From Streptomyces sp. MJM8645 (lineage in GTDB: Bacteria > Actinomycetota > Actinomycetes > Streptomycetales > Streptomycetaceae), in contig NZ_LJJF01000002.1 of NCBI RefSeq assembly GCF_001625365.1, positions 1,027,501-1,091,500 on the forward strand: 64,000 bases of DNA, given 5' to 3'. The translations under genes were made by a program, and so were the position numbers. The notes under the pieces are model-generated. The model was not told where the DNA came from. It ran no database searches and saw nothing but the letters and a program-made list of their open reading frames with translations. This document shows positions 8,650-16,227 of the stretch, piece after piece. The number at the start of each line of letters is the position of its first letter. Within the stretch, counting starts at the first letter, position 1.

Positions 8650-9801
8650 CTACTTGCGGTGCCCCGGGAGGGGATTGCCGGGCCTGTCCAACCAAGCCCC
8701 CTGTCCGGCGGGTGTCACCGTGAGCCCGTACCGCTCGTAGCCGGGGCTTCCGGCGGCCGTCCACTGGGTGTGGGCGGCCTCCGTCTCGTCCCACAGTTGC
8801 CGGGGCCCGGACTGGCGGACCTCGAACCGGGATTCCCCGGGCACGGAGTCGACCGTTGCCCAAGACGTGACGGCCGTGTCGAACAGCCACCACGTCCAGC
8901 CGCCGTCACCGAACTCGTTGCGCCGGTAGTACACGTCCGGCAGGGCGAGGGCGCAGGCGAACTGTGCAAGCCAGTCGCCCCCGATGGCTTCGGGGTCGAG
9001 GCTCGTCCAGGACTGCGCGGAGTCGCCCGGCCATTCACCGGGCAGGTAGTCGTCCACCGGAGTGCCCTGGTAGCGCTGCTGGCGCAGCATCATGAATGCC
9101 GCCGATCGGGTGAACGGACCGCTCGCCGTCCCGTCGTCGCCCACCGTGAGCCGCACGATCGCCCCGCCGCCCAGCAGCGGTGAGACGGGGCTGACGATCA
9201 CCCCGCCCGGCCGGGTCTGAGCTACCCAGGCGGGCGGGACGTCCCGCAGTGACACGGTGGAGATGATCCGGTCGTACGGGGCGCGTACTCCCCACCCGAG
9301 CGAGCCGTCCCCGCAGACGACTTCGGGGGTGTAGCCGGCACTGCGAAGTGCGGCGCGGGCTTGCGCGGTGACCTGCGCGTCCACCTCGACGGTGGACACC
9401 ATCTCGGCGCCCAGGCGATGCGCCAACAACGCCGCGTTGTAGCCGGTGCCCGTCCCGATTTCGAGCACCCGGTGCCCGGGGACCGCGCCCAGATCGGACA
9501 GCATCTCGGCCACCATGGTGGGCATGGATGCCGACGACGTGGGAGTACGGTGGTCGCCGTCCCCGGCACCGTCGTCCCACTGCGTGACGATCGGCAGGTC
9601 GCTGTAGGCGAGCCGCATCCACCGCTCGGGTTCCCTGGTCCGGCTGCACTCGGTGTCGCCGCCGTCCTCGTCCGCCCAGATGGTGTCGGGGAGGAACACG
9701 TGTCGCGGCACGGCCGCCACGACCGGAGCCCATCCGGGGGGCAGGGAACCGGCGTCGGTGAGCGACGCCACCAATGCGGCCCGCTGCTGTTCGGGGGTCA
9801 A
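8650..9801 (-). CDS. PIMT-like (protein-L-isoaspartate) O-methyltransferase
   Basis: 383 residues. The N-terminal ~230 residues form a Rossmann SAM-methyltransferase of the PCMT family: substrate-loop-like SSASMPTMVAEML (~residues 89-101), motif I LEIGTGTGYNAALLAHRLG (~115), and VEVDAQ acidic strand. A C-terminal ~150-residue extension lacks a known domain and is Trp-rich. Such extended PIMTs occur in RiPP loci (OlvSA in lanthipeptides, graspetide-associated enzymes, imiditides), where they methylate Asp to drive aspartimide formation. Its ATG overlaps the stop of the preceding 45-residue peptide gene by ATGA, so the two are translationally coupled. I infer that the peptide is its substrate rather than damaged protein. 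Confidence 0.82.
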   Translation of the reverse strand: MTPEQQRAALVASLTDAGSLPPGWAPVVAAVPRHVFLPDTIWADEDGGDTECSRTREPERWMRLAYSDLPIVTQWDDGAGDGDHRTPTSSASMPTMVAEMLSDLGAVPGHRVLEIGTGTGYNAALLAHRLGAEMVSTVEVDAQVTAQARAALRSAGYTPEVVCGDGSLGWGVRAPYDRIISTVSLRDVPPAWVAQTRPGGVIVSPVSPLLGGGAIVRLTVGDDGTASGPFTRSAAFMMLRQQRYQGTPVDDYLPGEWPGDSAQSWTSLDPEAIGGDWLAQFACALALPDVYYRRNEFGDGGWTWWLFDTAVTSWATVDSVPGESRFEVRQSGPRQLWDETEAAHTQWTAAGSPGYERYGLTVTPAGQGAWLDRPGNPLPGHRK

Positions 9802-9935
9802 CTCTTCTTGTGCTTCGGTGCCGGGGTCGGCTGCTGGCCGTCCTTCGAGGGGTTCGGGCCGATGGCCGGCGAGCCGGGCTTGGCGTGCCCGCCGCCCTTG
9901 CCGTCGTTCGGTCCACCCTTGTTCTCGTCTCCCAT
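9798..9935 (-). CDS. 45-residue Gly/Pro/Lys-rich peptide, candidate RiPP precursor
   Basis: The gene starts at ATG 9935, with AAAGGAC about 8 nt upstream, and its stop overlaps the methyltransferase start (ATGA). The peptide has no Cys, aromatic residues or signal peptide. It contains two Asp-Gly sites (GGPNDGKGG and PSKDGQQP) and ends in a basic tail PKHKKS. Asp-Gly is the most aspartimide-prone dipeptide, and coupling to a PIMT-like enzyme fits a substrate role. The alternative is a small accessory protein with an accidental Asp-Gly. It belongs to the same strand block as the FxLD lanthipeptide genes but is separated from them by 176 bp. Confidence 0.6.
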   Translation of the reverse strand: MGDENKGGPNDGKGGGHAKPGSPAIGPNPSKDGQQPTPAPKHKKS

Positions 9936-10111
9936 GGTCAGCGTCCTTTCTCTGTTCGGCTTGTAGGGGCGGTGCTGTTCCCGCTGCGCCCGGGGGCGCG
10001 GCAAGTACCTGCCGTGCGGCAGGGGTAATACTCCGCCCCGGGCGGGATGGACCTCAACCAGCAGCCCGGGATGGGAGTTTGATAGTCGAACCCCTGCCCT
10101 GTGCACAGGGT

Positions 10112-11119
10112 TCATCGGCTCGCTTGGGTGGGGGGCGCGGGGGCGCCGAGGATGTGGCTGCGGGCCGCGCGGGCGAGGACCGCTTGGTCTGCCGTGGGTA
10201 TTCCGGCGCGGTTCCAGTGGAAGACGACCATGTGGGCGAGGACGGCGCGCAGCCCGCGGGTGAGTCCTCCGTGGTGTGCGGCGTCGGCGAGTTCGCTGCC
10301 CGCGTATGCGAAGGCGTGGATGCGGTCCGCTACCAAATCGAGGACCTGGCCGGGTTCGGTCATGGCGATCGTGTCGGCGGCCAGCAGCACGCCGATCTTG
10401 TCGGCGACCGCGGGCGCTGATTCGGTACCCGGTTCGGCCGCGCCCGGGCGCATCGCTGCGACCCGAGCCCAGACGTCACCTTGTTCGGTCCATTCCTGGC
10501 CGGCGGCGCGCAGCATCGCGCTGCACATCAGGATGGACAGTTCGCGGCGCCCGATCGGCGGGGCGGCCGGCTGGCCGTGGTGGGTCCGGAGGGCTTCGAG
10601 CAGGATGGCGCGGCTGTCGGTGTGGAAGAGGGCGTGGGCGGCATCGACGCCCAGGGGGCCGCCGAGGGCGGCGGTCTCGGGTTCGTAGCTGCCGTGCGAC
10701 CAGGCGGCGATCGCCCCTTCGTCCCGGAGTTGGTCGAGGAGCAGGGCCAGACTGATCCGTAGCGTCGCCGGGTTGTTGCCCCGTCCGGGGTGAAGTCGCA
10801 GTCGCCAGTAGGGGTGTTTGCGGACGTACCACCACATGGTGACGCTGCCCCGGGTCTCGGCATCGCGTAGGGCAGGGGCGAGGCGAAGGGCGATCTGCGT
10901 CTCGGCACCGGGCCAGTCGGTGGGCTGGATGGTGACGTGGACCCAGGTGTCGGGTGGGGCCGCGATGGCGGAGCGCCCGGCGCAGCGGTAGGTCTCGGCC
11001 GCCACGGCGAGTTCGGCGGCGGGGATACCGGCGCCGGTGGCCGCTTCGGCGACGTTGGTACCGGTGAGGACGGCCAGGATCGACCGTTCCAGTTGGGGGT
11101 GTGCGGTGGGGTGAGCCAT
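10112..11119 (-). CDS. Thiopeptide-type bacteriocin biosynthesis domain protein (SpaB C-terminal type)
   Basis: 335 residues. After a ~50-residue N-terminus, the segment WVHVTIQPTDWPGAETQIAL through VRKHPYWRLRLHP matches the stand-alone SpaB_C/thiopeptide-type domain. In split LanB systems this domain carries out glutamate elimination. ATG 11119 has AGAGG about 9 nt upstream. It follows the LanC gene on the same strand with a 26-bp gap and is likely cotranscribed. The matching glutamylation (LanB N-terminal) domain is missing from this locus; see the remnant at 12315-12502. Confidence 0.8.
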   Translation of the reverse strand: MAHPTAHPQLERSILAVLTGTNVAEAATGAGIPAAELAVAAETYRCAGRSAIAAPPDTWVHVTIQPTDWPGAETQIALRLAPALRDAETRGSVTMWWYVRKHPYWRLRLHPGRGNNPATLRISLALLLDQLRDEGAIAAWSHGSYEPETAALGGPLGVDAAHALFHTDSRAILLEALRTHHGQPAAPPIGRRELSILMCSAMLRAAGQEWTEQGDVWARVAAMRPGAAEPGTESAPAVADKIGVLLAADTIAMTEPGQVLDLVADRIHAFAYAGSELADAAHHGGLTRGLRAVLAHMVVFHWNRAGIPTADQAVLARAARSHILGAPAPPTQASR

Positions 11120-11145
11120 GGGGCAGCCTCTCAGTGCGGTGGTGG

Positions 11146-12318
11146 TCAGGACAGGAGGAGGCAGGCGTCCCAGCCGGTGGCAGGGGCGCCGCCGCGGTCG
11201 GTGGCGTGCAGTGCGAGGCGGACTCCGGTGGTGCCGTCGAGCAGCCCGGGTTCGCGGGCGGGGGCCTGGGCGTGGAGGAGGGCGCGCAGGGCGGGCACGT
11301 GGGCGGTGAACTGGCCCGGGCTGGTGGCGTCCTGGGCGACGCGGTGGACGGTGTGCAGGAGGCCGGCGGCTCCGTGGCACAGTCCGGCGTCGCTGATCTG
11401 GGCGAGCTGGGCGGGGTCGGTGATGCAGCGCAGCAGGGCGTGCTCGGCGGCGCGCTTGCGGTGGGCGTCGCCGAGGGCGATGGCGGCGAGTTGCTGGGCG
11501 CGGGCCTGGCCGGGGACGCCGTAGCACCAGCTGGGCCGGGGCGGGCCGGCCTGGACGACTGCGCCGAGGCGGTGTTCGTCGGCGGTGACCCATTGCGGCC
11601 ACCAGGGCCCGGACGGGCCGCTCTGCCGCAGGTTGTCGAGCCACTGGAGGATGCGCAGGATGGCGTCGGTGTGGCCTTCGACGAGGGCTCCGGCACGTTT
11701 GGCGAGGGCGAGGAGGGCGAGGGGTCCGGTGATGCCGTGGGCGAGGCCGACGTTGCCGTGGCCGTGGGGGAAGGCGGCGGAGGTGCGTCCGGCCGGGTCG
11801 TAGCGGACCCACCAGCCGGGCAGGTCGGTGCCGGGCAGCGGTTCGGTGAGGCGGACGAGGTAGGCGAGGACGTCGTGCAGGGTGTCGCCGCGCGGGTCGC
11901 GCTTGAGCAGGTAGGCGCCGAGGCCGGTCAGCCCGTACAGCAGGTCGTACTCGGCGGCGCGGGTGAACTTCCCGGAGTCGATGCGGGCGTGAGCCTGTTC
12001 CAGGCGGCGGTGGACGAGCCTGTCGACCGCCGCGTCCAGGGTGCGCAGCGTCTTCGTGTAGCGCTCGCTGCCGTCGGCGGCGGTGTGGAGGGTGAAGGCG
12101 AGGGCGGGTGCGCCGACGAACAGGCCGGCGTCGTCGGAGCCGATGAGGGCTTGGCGGCAGATGCCGGTCAGCCAGTCGTGGACGGCGTTCCAGCGGTTGT
12201 GGTGGAGGGCGGCGCGTTCGGCGTGGAGCAGGGTGATGCCGACGGCGCCGGACGCGAGGGACTGGGCGGGGTGTGCGTCGGTGGGATCGCACGGCGCGGC
12301 GACGGTGGCGGGGGTCAT
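11146..12318 (-). CDS. lanC: LanC-family lanthionine cyclase (FxLD locus)
   Basis: 390 residues with the LanC toroid signature repeats: YDLLYGLTGLGAYLL, NVGLAHGITGPLALLALA, and GLCHGAAGLLHTVHRVA. The zinc ligands are visible as SWCYG (~residue 264) and LCHG (Cys/His at ~313-314). The enzyme adds cysteine thiols to dehydroalanine/dehydrobutyrine to form lanthionine rings. ATG 12318 overlaps, by ATGA, the stop codon of the LanB remnant just upstream, so the original operon was dehydratase followed by cyclase. An active cyclase needs a dehydrated substrate; the local dehydratase is gone. Confidence 0.9.
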   Translation of the reverse strand: MTPATVAAPCDPTDAHPAQSLASGAVGITLLHAERAALHHNRWNAVHDWLTGICRQALIGSDDAGLFVGAPALAFTLHTAADGSERYTKTLRTLDAAVDRLVHRRLEQAHARIDSGKFTRAAEYDLLYGLTGLGAYLLKRDPRGDTLHDVLAYLVRLTEPLPGTDLPGWWVRYDPAGRTSAAFPHGHGNVGLAHGITGPLALLALAKRAGALVEGHTDAILRILQWLDNLRQSGPSGPWWPQWVTADEHRLGAVVQAGPPRPSWCYGVPGQARAQQLAAIALGDAHRKRAAEHALLRCITDPAQLAQISDAGLCHGAAGLLHTVHRVAQDATSPGQFTAHVPALRALLHAQAPAREPGLLDGTTGVRLALHATDRGGAPATGWDACLLLS

Positions 12319-12502
12319 CGGGGGTGGTGTCCTCGGTGTCGGTGGGTGCGGGCGAGTGCGGTGGCGCGGGCGAGACGGTGGCAGGCGCGTTCGCTGTCCT
12401 GGTCGATCCCGGCGGCGCGGATGTGGTGCATGTGCAGGAGCGAGGCGAGGACGGAGTCCGGGTCGGGGCTGTGCGGGGCCCCGGCCCGGGTACGGGAGTG
12501 GG
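12315..12502 (-). pseudogene. C-terminal remnant of a LanB lantibiotic dehydratase
   Basis: In one minus-strand frame the gap between the precursor and LanC reads DSVLASLLHMHHIRAAGID then QDSERACHRLARATALA, ending in a TGA that overlaps the LanC ATG. This matches the extreme C-terminus of class I dehydratases; the intact LanB at 35325-38525 ends LPGLVHLHHNRLLGIDPEA and EDHARAVARGAME. Only ~60 codons remain of an expected ~1000. No start codon or ribosome-binding site precedes them, so the rest was deleted up to the precursor stop codon. Confidence 0.72.
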
Positions 12503-12655
12503 TCAGGCGATGCAGCCGCTGTTGGAACAGGCGGACTGGCAGGTCTTGCCGCAGCCGTCGTCGGTGCTGCTCATCAGCTCACCGATGACCGGGCCCTGCG
12601 CGACGATGGTGATGTCCAGCTCGAAGCCGGTGTCCATGTCCATGTGCGTGTCCAT
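12503..12655 (-). CDS. FxLD-family lanthipeptide precursor
   Basis: 50 residues. ATG 12655 follows AAGGAGG at 6-nt spacing, one of the strongest ribosome-binding sites in the window. The leader carries FELDITIV (residues 11-18), the FxLD motif that names the family. The likely core (~28-50) has four Cys (35, 39, 43, 48) and seven Ser/Thr, ending SACSNSGCIA, enough for up to four rings. TDDG (31-34) supplies an Asp-Gly site, a likely target of the FxLD-system methyltransferase encoded 65 bp upstream. Met5 and Met7 are alternative starts with poorer spacing. Confidence 0.88.
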   Translation of the reverse strand: MDTHMDMDTGFELDITIVAQGPVIGELMSSTDDGCGKTCQSACSNSGCIA

Positions 12656-12720
12656 GTGCGTCCTCCTTGGGGATCTGGTGAAGGGGTTCGGTGGTGCGTC
12701 ACCTGGCGGCCGGGCGGCAG

Positions 12721-13947
12721 CTACGCCTTCTCGGGCCAGGAGATCGTGATGCGGGTGTGGGTCTTGTCGACCACGCGGCCCGCGGGCAGCCGGCCGTCGG
12801 GCGTTCCGGCCGGGTGGACCTCGAAACGGGCCCCGGATCCGCCCCGGTGCTCCCGGTCCCAGGTACGGATCTCGTTGACGAGGCGGGCGGCGGCAGCGGC
12901 GGCGGCCGGGCCGTGCCCGTAGGCGCCGAGCTCGAAGCGGGTCCGGGTCTCGTCGGCGGGCCGGACGGTGCGGTAGGCGAAGGTGTCGCCGACCACCAGC
13001 GTGGCCACGCCCAGCGGGGACGCGGACGCGACGATGCCCTTGTCCCGCGCGGCCGGTGTCGCGGTGAGCCGGGTGTGGCCGTCCAGCGCGGTGGCCAGCC
13101 ACAGGTCCAGGTCGTCGATCGGCTCCTCGCCGCCGACCGTCACCCCCGACCACAGCTCCTGCCGGGGCGAGGCCAGCGCCGCGCGCAGGGCGTCGACGTC
13201 CACCTGGTCGCCGTCGTCCAGCCGCAGACCGACCTCCTCGCCCGGCACGTCGTGCAGCAGCACCAGGCGCTCGCGGTTCTCCTCCGCGCCCTGCATCGGC
13301 ACGAACCCGCACAGCTCGTACCCGGTGCTCACCAGGTGGTCGCCGTCGCGGACGAGGACGATTGAACGCATCAGGCCGCGCAGGCGCAGCGGCACGACGA
13401 TCCGCCCGCCCGGGGCGAGTTGCTCCAGCCACGCCGGCGGCACGTCCGGGGCCCCCACGGTGACCACGATCAGGTCGAACGGGCCATGCTCCGGGACACC
13501 GAACGCGCCGTCGGCGGTGACGACCCGCACATGCACGTACCCGGCCATCCGGCGGGCCCGGCCGGTGACCTCCGGGTCGATGTCCATGGTGGTGACCGCG
13601 CCATCGGGGGCGACGAGCTCGGCGAGATAGGCGGCGAACATCCCGCCGGAGCCGATCTCCAGGACGTTCTCGCCGGGCCGCGGATCGGCCTGTTCCAGCA
13701 TGAACGCCTGGACGTTGGCGGCCGAGACCGAACTGATCGCGAGCCCGTCCCGGTCCCGCTTGGTCACCACGGGCCGCTCCGGGTCGTAGGCGTCGACGGG
13801 CTGCGCCTCGGGGGCGAAGTGCTCGCGCGGCACGCGGGCCATGACCTCGGCGACGCGCTCGGTGCGGATCGTCCCGTCCTCACGCAACGTCTTGACCATG
13901 GCGGCGCGCAGGGTCTCCGGGGTGCCGGAGTCGGGTTCGGTGTTCAC
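12721..13947 (-). CDS. FxLD-system PIMT-like methyltransferase
   Basis: 408 residues. GTG 13947 has AAGGAGAG 6 nt upstream. A short N-terminal helix region (LRAAMVKTLREDGTIR) precedes a PCMT-type SAM domain with VSAANVQAFML, LEIGSGGMFAAYLAEL (motif I) and DIDPEV. A C-terminal ~190-residue region ends THTRITISWPEKA. This matches the family annotated as methyltransferase, FxLD system, which is always found beside FxLD precursors. It probably methylates a core Asp to give an aspartimide or isoaspartate, by analogy with OlvSA. It lies upstream of the precursor gene on the same strand. Confidence 0.87.
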   Translation of the reverse strand: MNTEPDSGTPETLRAAMVKTLREDGTIRTERVAEVMARVPREHFAPEAQPVDAYDPERPVVTKRDRDGLAISSVSAANVQAFMLEQADPRPGENVLEIGSGGMFAAYLAELVAPDGAVTTMDIDPEVTGRARRMAGYVHVRVVTADGAFGVPEHGPFDLIVVTVGAPDVPPAWLEQLAPGGRIVVPLRLRGLMRSIVLVRDGDHLVSTGYELCGFVPMQGAEENRERLVLLHDVPGEEVGLRLDDGDQVDVDALRAALASPRQELWSGVTVGGEEPIDDLDLWLATALDGHTRLTATPAARDKGIVASASPLGVATLVVGDTFAYRTVRPADETRTRFELGAYGHGPAAAAAAARLVNEIRTWDREHRGGSGARFEVHPAGTPDGRLPAGRVVDKTHTRITISWPEKA

Positions 13948-14185
13948 GACGGTCTCTCCTTGGGGGTTGGTACGTGCCGGCTTCAACGAGCCGTCTGCTG
14001 TCCGCAGTTGGCGAGGCTTCTCGGCTGGACGACGGGCAGGACGGGTCCCATCTGGGCGGCCAGGTTGGCAAGTTCGAGGACGCACATGTGGTGGATGACG
14101 TCCTGGGTGGGCGCCGACCGGGGAGTAGGCGGCGTTCGGCGACGCTGCCAACCGACGGCCCGCATGGCCCGTCTGGTCGCGGTTT

Positions 14186-14623
14186 TCACGGAGTGCGCCT
14201 CGGCGTATCGCCAGCGGCAAGAAGGACCCTTGCCCACACGTTCTTGGTCGTGGCGGTCGTTACCACGCCCGTGTCGTCCGCCAGCTCGCGGACGAGGAGC
14301 AGCCCCCGGCCACACTCGCCGCGGGCAACCGGAGTTTCCGGCAGCGGCAGGTCAGGGCGGCAGTCCAGAACCTCGATCCGGCAGTCGCCGCCGGTCTCCT
14401 GAAGGTGCAGACCGATACTGCCGCGCGACCGGCTGGCATGCCGAACGACGTTTGTCACCAGTTCCGAGGCGATGAGGACCAGGTCGGATGCCCGGTCGTT
14501 CTCCCATCCCCACTCTCTGAGCACTGAGCCCACCATTCGGCGTGCCGTGGAGGCCGCGGCCGGAACTGCCGTCAGCGTGGCCTCCCAGTGGTGGAGAGAT
14601 CGCGGCTGTTCGACGGCCACCAT
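14186..14623 (-). CDS. ATP-binding protein, anti-sigma-factor kinase-like (HATPase_c_2)
   Basis: About 145 residues of GHKL ATPase fold: N-box SDLVLIASELVTNVVRHAS and a G-box region GECGRGLLLVRELADD. Such RsbW/SpoIIAB-like proteins are abundant in streptomycetes and often sit beside an XRE or DUF397 regulator. MVAVEQ at 14623 is favoured because GGGAG lies 8 nt upstream; an in-frame ATG at 14641 is possible. It is divergent from the TPR regulator at 14884, the usual partner arrangement. Confidence 0.82.
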   Translation of the reverse strand: MVAVEQPRSLHHWEATLTAVPAAASTARRMVGSVLREWGWENDRASDLVLIASELVTNVVRHASRSRGSIGLHLQETGGDCRIEVLDCRPDLPLPETPVARGECGRGLLLVRELADDTGVVTTATTKNVWARVLLAAGDTPRRTP

Positions 14624-14883
14624 GTGCATCGCTCCCGTCATCAGGAGCGTCTTGACGCCCCGTTACAGTTCGCTTACGGGGATCAACCATGGACTGGGGT
14701 GCGGAGACAGAACCACCCACGAAGCAGGGACACTTGCTCCTCGTTCGGGTGAGGCCAGGGACAAGCTGCGGACAGTTCGTGGACACTTCCGCATCACCTG
14801 TGTGGCCACCGGTCCAGAGGTGGTAGGCAAGGGGATGAAGTAGTTCGCAGCTGGGGCTGCGGCCCCGAAGGGACCGCGACGCG

Positions 14884-16227
14884 ATGAACACTGTGTTCGA
14901 TGCCTTAGTCATCGAGGCCCGCATGGATTTCCGGAGCTTCCTGGCCGAGTACAGGCGGGTCGCAGCGCTCCTCTACGAGCGGACCGGGGATATCGCCTTC
15001 AGAAACGTCGTTCTGACGGACAAGAGCTTCACGCGGTGGCGTGCCGGACAAGTCGCCCGGCCTCACCACCCGGCACCCGCAATTCTCGAGCGGATGTACG
15101 GCAAGCCCGTCGACGAACTCTTCGCGCCCTGCACCGACGAGCAGGCACAGGTACTGCGCGCAGTACCCACTCCAGTGCTCGATGAAAGAGAACTCGCCAT
15201 GACCGCACGAGATGCCCGCGCCCACGCCGCCGACGCGGCCTCACAGTTGCTTCCCGACCTCAGCCTCGACCAACTCGAGGACGACCTGGTACGCCTGGTC
15301 CGAGCAAACACCACCACCCCTCCCCACCAGATCTTCATGGCGGCCAAGGAACTGCTCGGCCTTGCCACCGTGATGCTCGACCGTACGCAGCTGTTGTCCC
15401 AACGAGGCCGCCTCTACGTCGTCGCCGGCCAGGCATCGGCGCTCCTGGGTGCCTGCGCGTTCGATCTCGGCTCGATGCCGACCGCAGTCGAACTGATGCG
15501 TGCCTCTGCCCTGTACGGCCAGGTGGCGGAGCACGGGCCGCTCCAGGCCTACGCCCACGGCTACCTCGCCCTGTTGTACTACTGGGGCGGCAACCCCGCC
15601 CAGGCGGTTCGCCAGATCGAGCGGGCCCATTCGTTCCAAGGGGTCGGTGCCACGGGCCAGGCGAGGCTGGCGGCAATCGCTGCCCGCTCGTATGCGCACC
15701 TCGGCCGGACCGCGGAGGCCCACGCAGCAATAGATCGAAGCCTGGCCGATCGAGGCCCCGCCGTGGACGATCTCCACGATGGGATCGCAGGTGAGTTCGA
15801 TTTCAGCGTGGAACGCGTCGCCATGAGCAACAGCACAACCCTGCTTCTCTTGCGGGACGGGGTCGGCGCGGAGGCCTCCGCCCGGCGGTCGCTGGAACTG
15901 ATCGCTTCCCAGTCCTCGGCCTCCACACCGCTCGCGGTTGCCCCGCAAGCCGGCGCGGACCTGGCGACGGCCCTGTTGATGCGGCGTGACCTCGACGGTG
16001 CCGCTGAGGCCATGCGTCCCGTACTGAGTCTGCCGAGGGAGTGGCGCGGGGCCGGCCTCGTAGGCCGGGTGAACGCGGTCCGGGCGGAGCTGGCCTCGCC
16101 GAGCTTCCGCGACGCCTTGGTCGCGCGGGACCTCGCAGAGCAGATCGACGACTTTACGCTGGTCGCCGCACCGCGCACCCTCGGACCCGGCGCGGTGCGG
16201 CTCGCCATCGACGGGGGGATCGGCTAG
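14884..16227 (+). CDS. Tetratricopeptide-type transcriptional regulator
   Basis: 447 residues. The N-terminus (~14-75; DFRSFLAEYRRVAALLY, LTDKSFTRWRAGQVARPHH) is a divergent helix-turn-helix of the XRE-like class common in Streptomyces regulators, followed by TPR-like helices (~150-430). GAAGGGA lies 10 nt before ATG 14884. With this start, codon 8 is a TTA leucine (14905-14907), so expression could depend on bldA tRNA. If ATG 14923 is the real start (GAGG 5 nt upstream), the TTA is not translated. It overlaps the stop of the convergent epimerase by 4 bp. Confidence 0.78.
   Translation: MNTVFDALVIEARMDFRSFLAEYRRVAALLYERTGDIAFRNVVLTDKSFTRWRAGQVARPHHPAPAILERMYGKPVDELFAPCTDEQAQVLRAVPTPVLDERELAMTARDARAHAADAASQLLPDLSLDQLEDDLVRLVRANTTTPPHQIFMAAKELLGLATVMLDRTQLLSQRGRLYVVAGQASALLGACAFDLGSMPTAVELMRASALYGQVAEHGPLQAYAHGYLALLYYWGGNPAQAVRQIERAHSFQGVGATGQARLAAIAARSYAHLGRTAEAHAAIDRSLADRGPAVDDLHDGIAGEFDFSVERVAMSNSTTLLLLRDGVGAEASARRSLELIASQSSASTPLAVAPQAGADLATALLMRRDLDGAAEAMRPVLSLPREWRGAGLVGRVNAVRAELASPSFRDALVARDLAEQIDDFTLVAAPRTLGPGAVRLAIDGGIG

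Noticed and set aside
10097..10110. Palindrome CCCTGTGCACAGGG after the SpaB-C-type gene
   Set aside because: It is short, has no loop as a terminator, and overlaps no clear promoter, so chance is a fair explanation.
13948..14185. A short minus-strand frame between the FxLD methyltransferase and the ATP-binding protein
   Set aside because: It reaches about 60 codons with no good ribosome-binding site or recognisable motif; it is more likely leader or spacer sequence.
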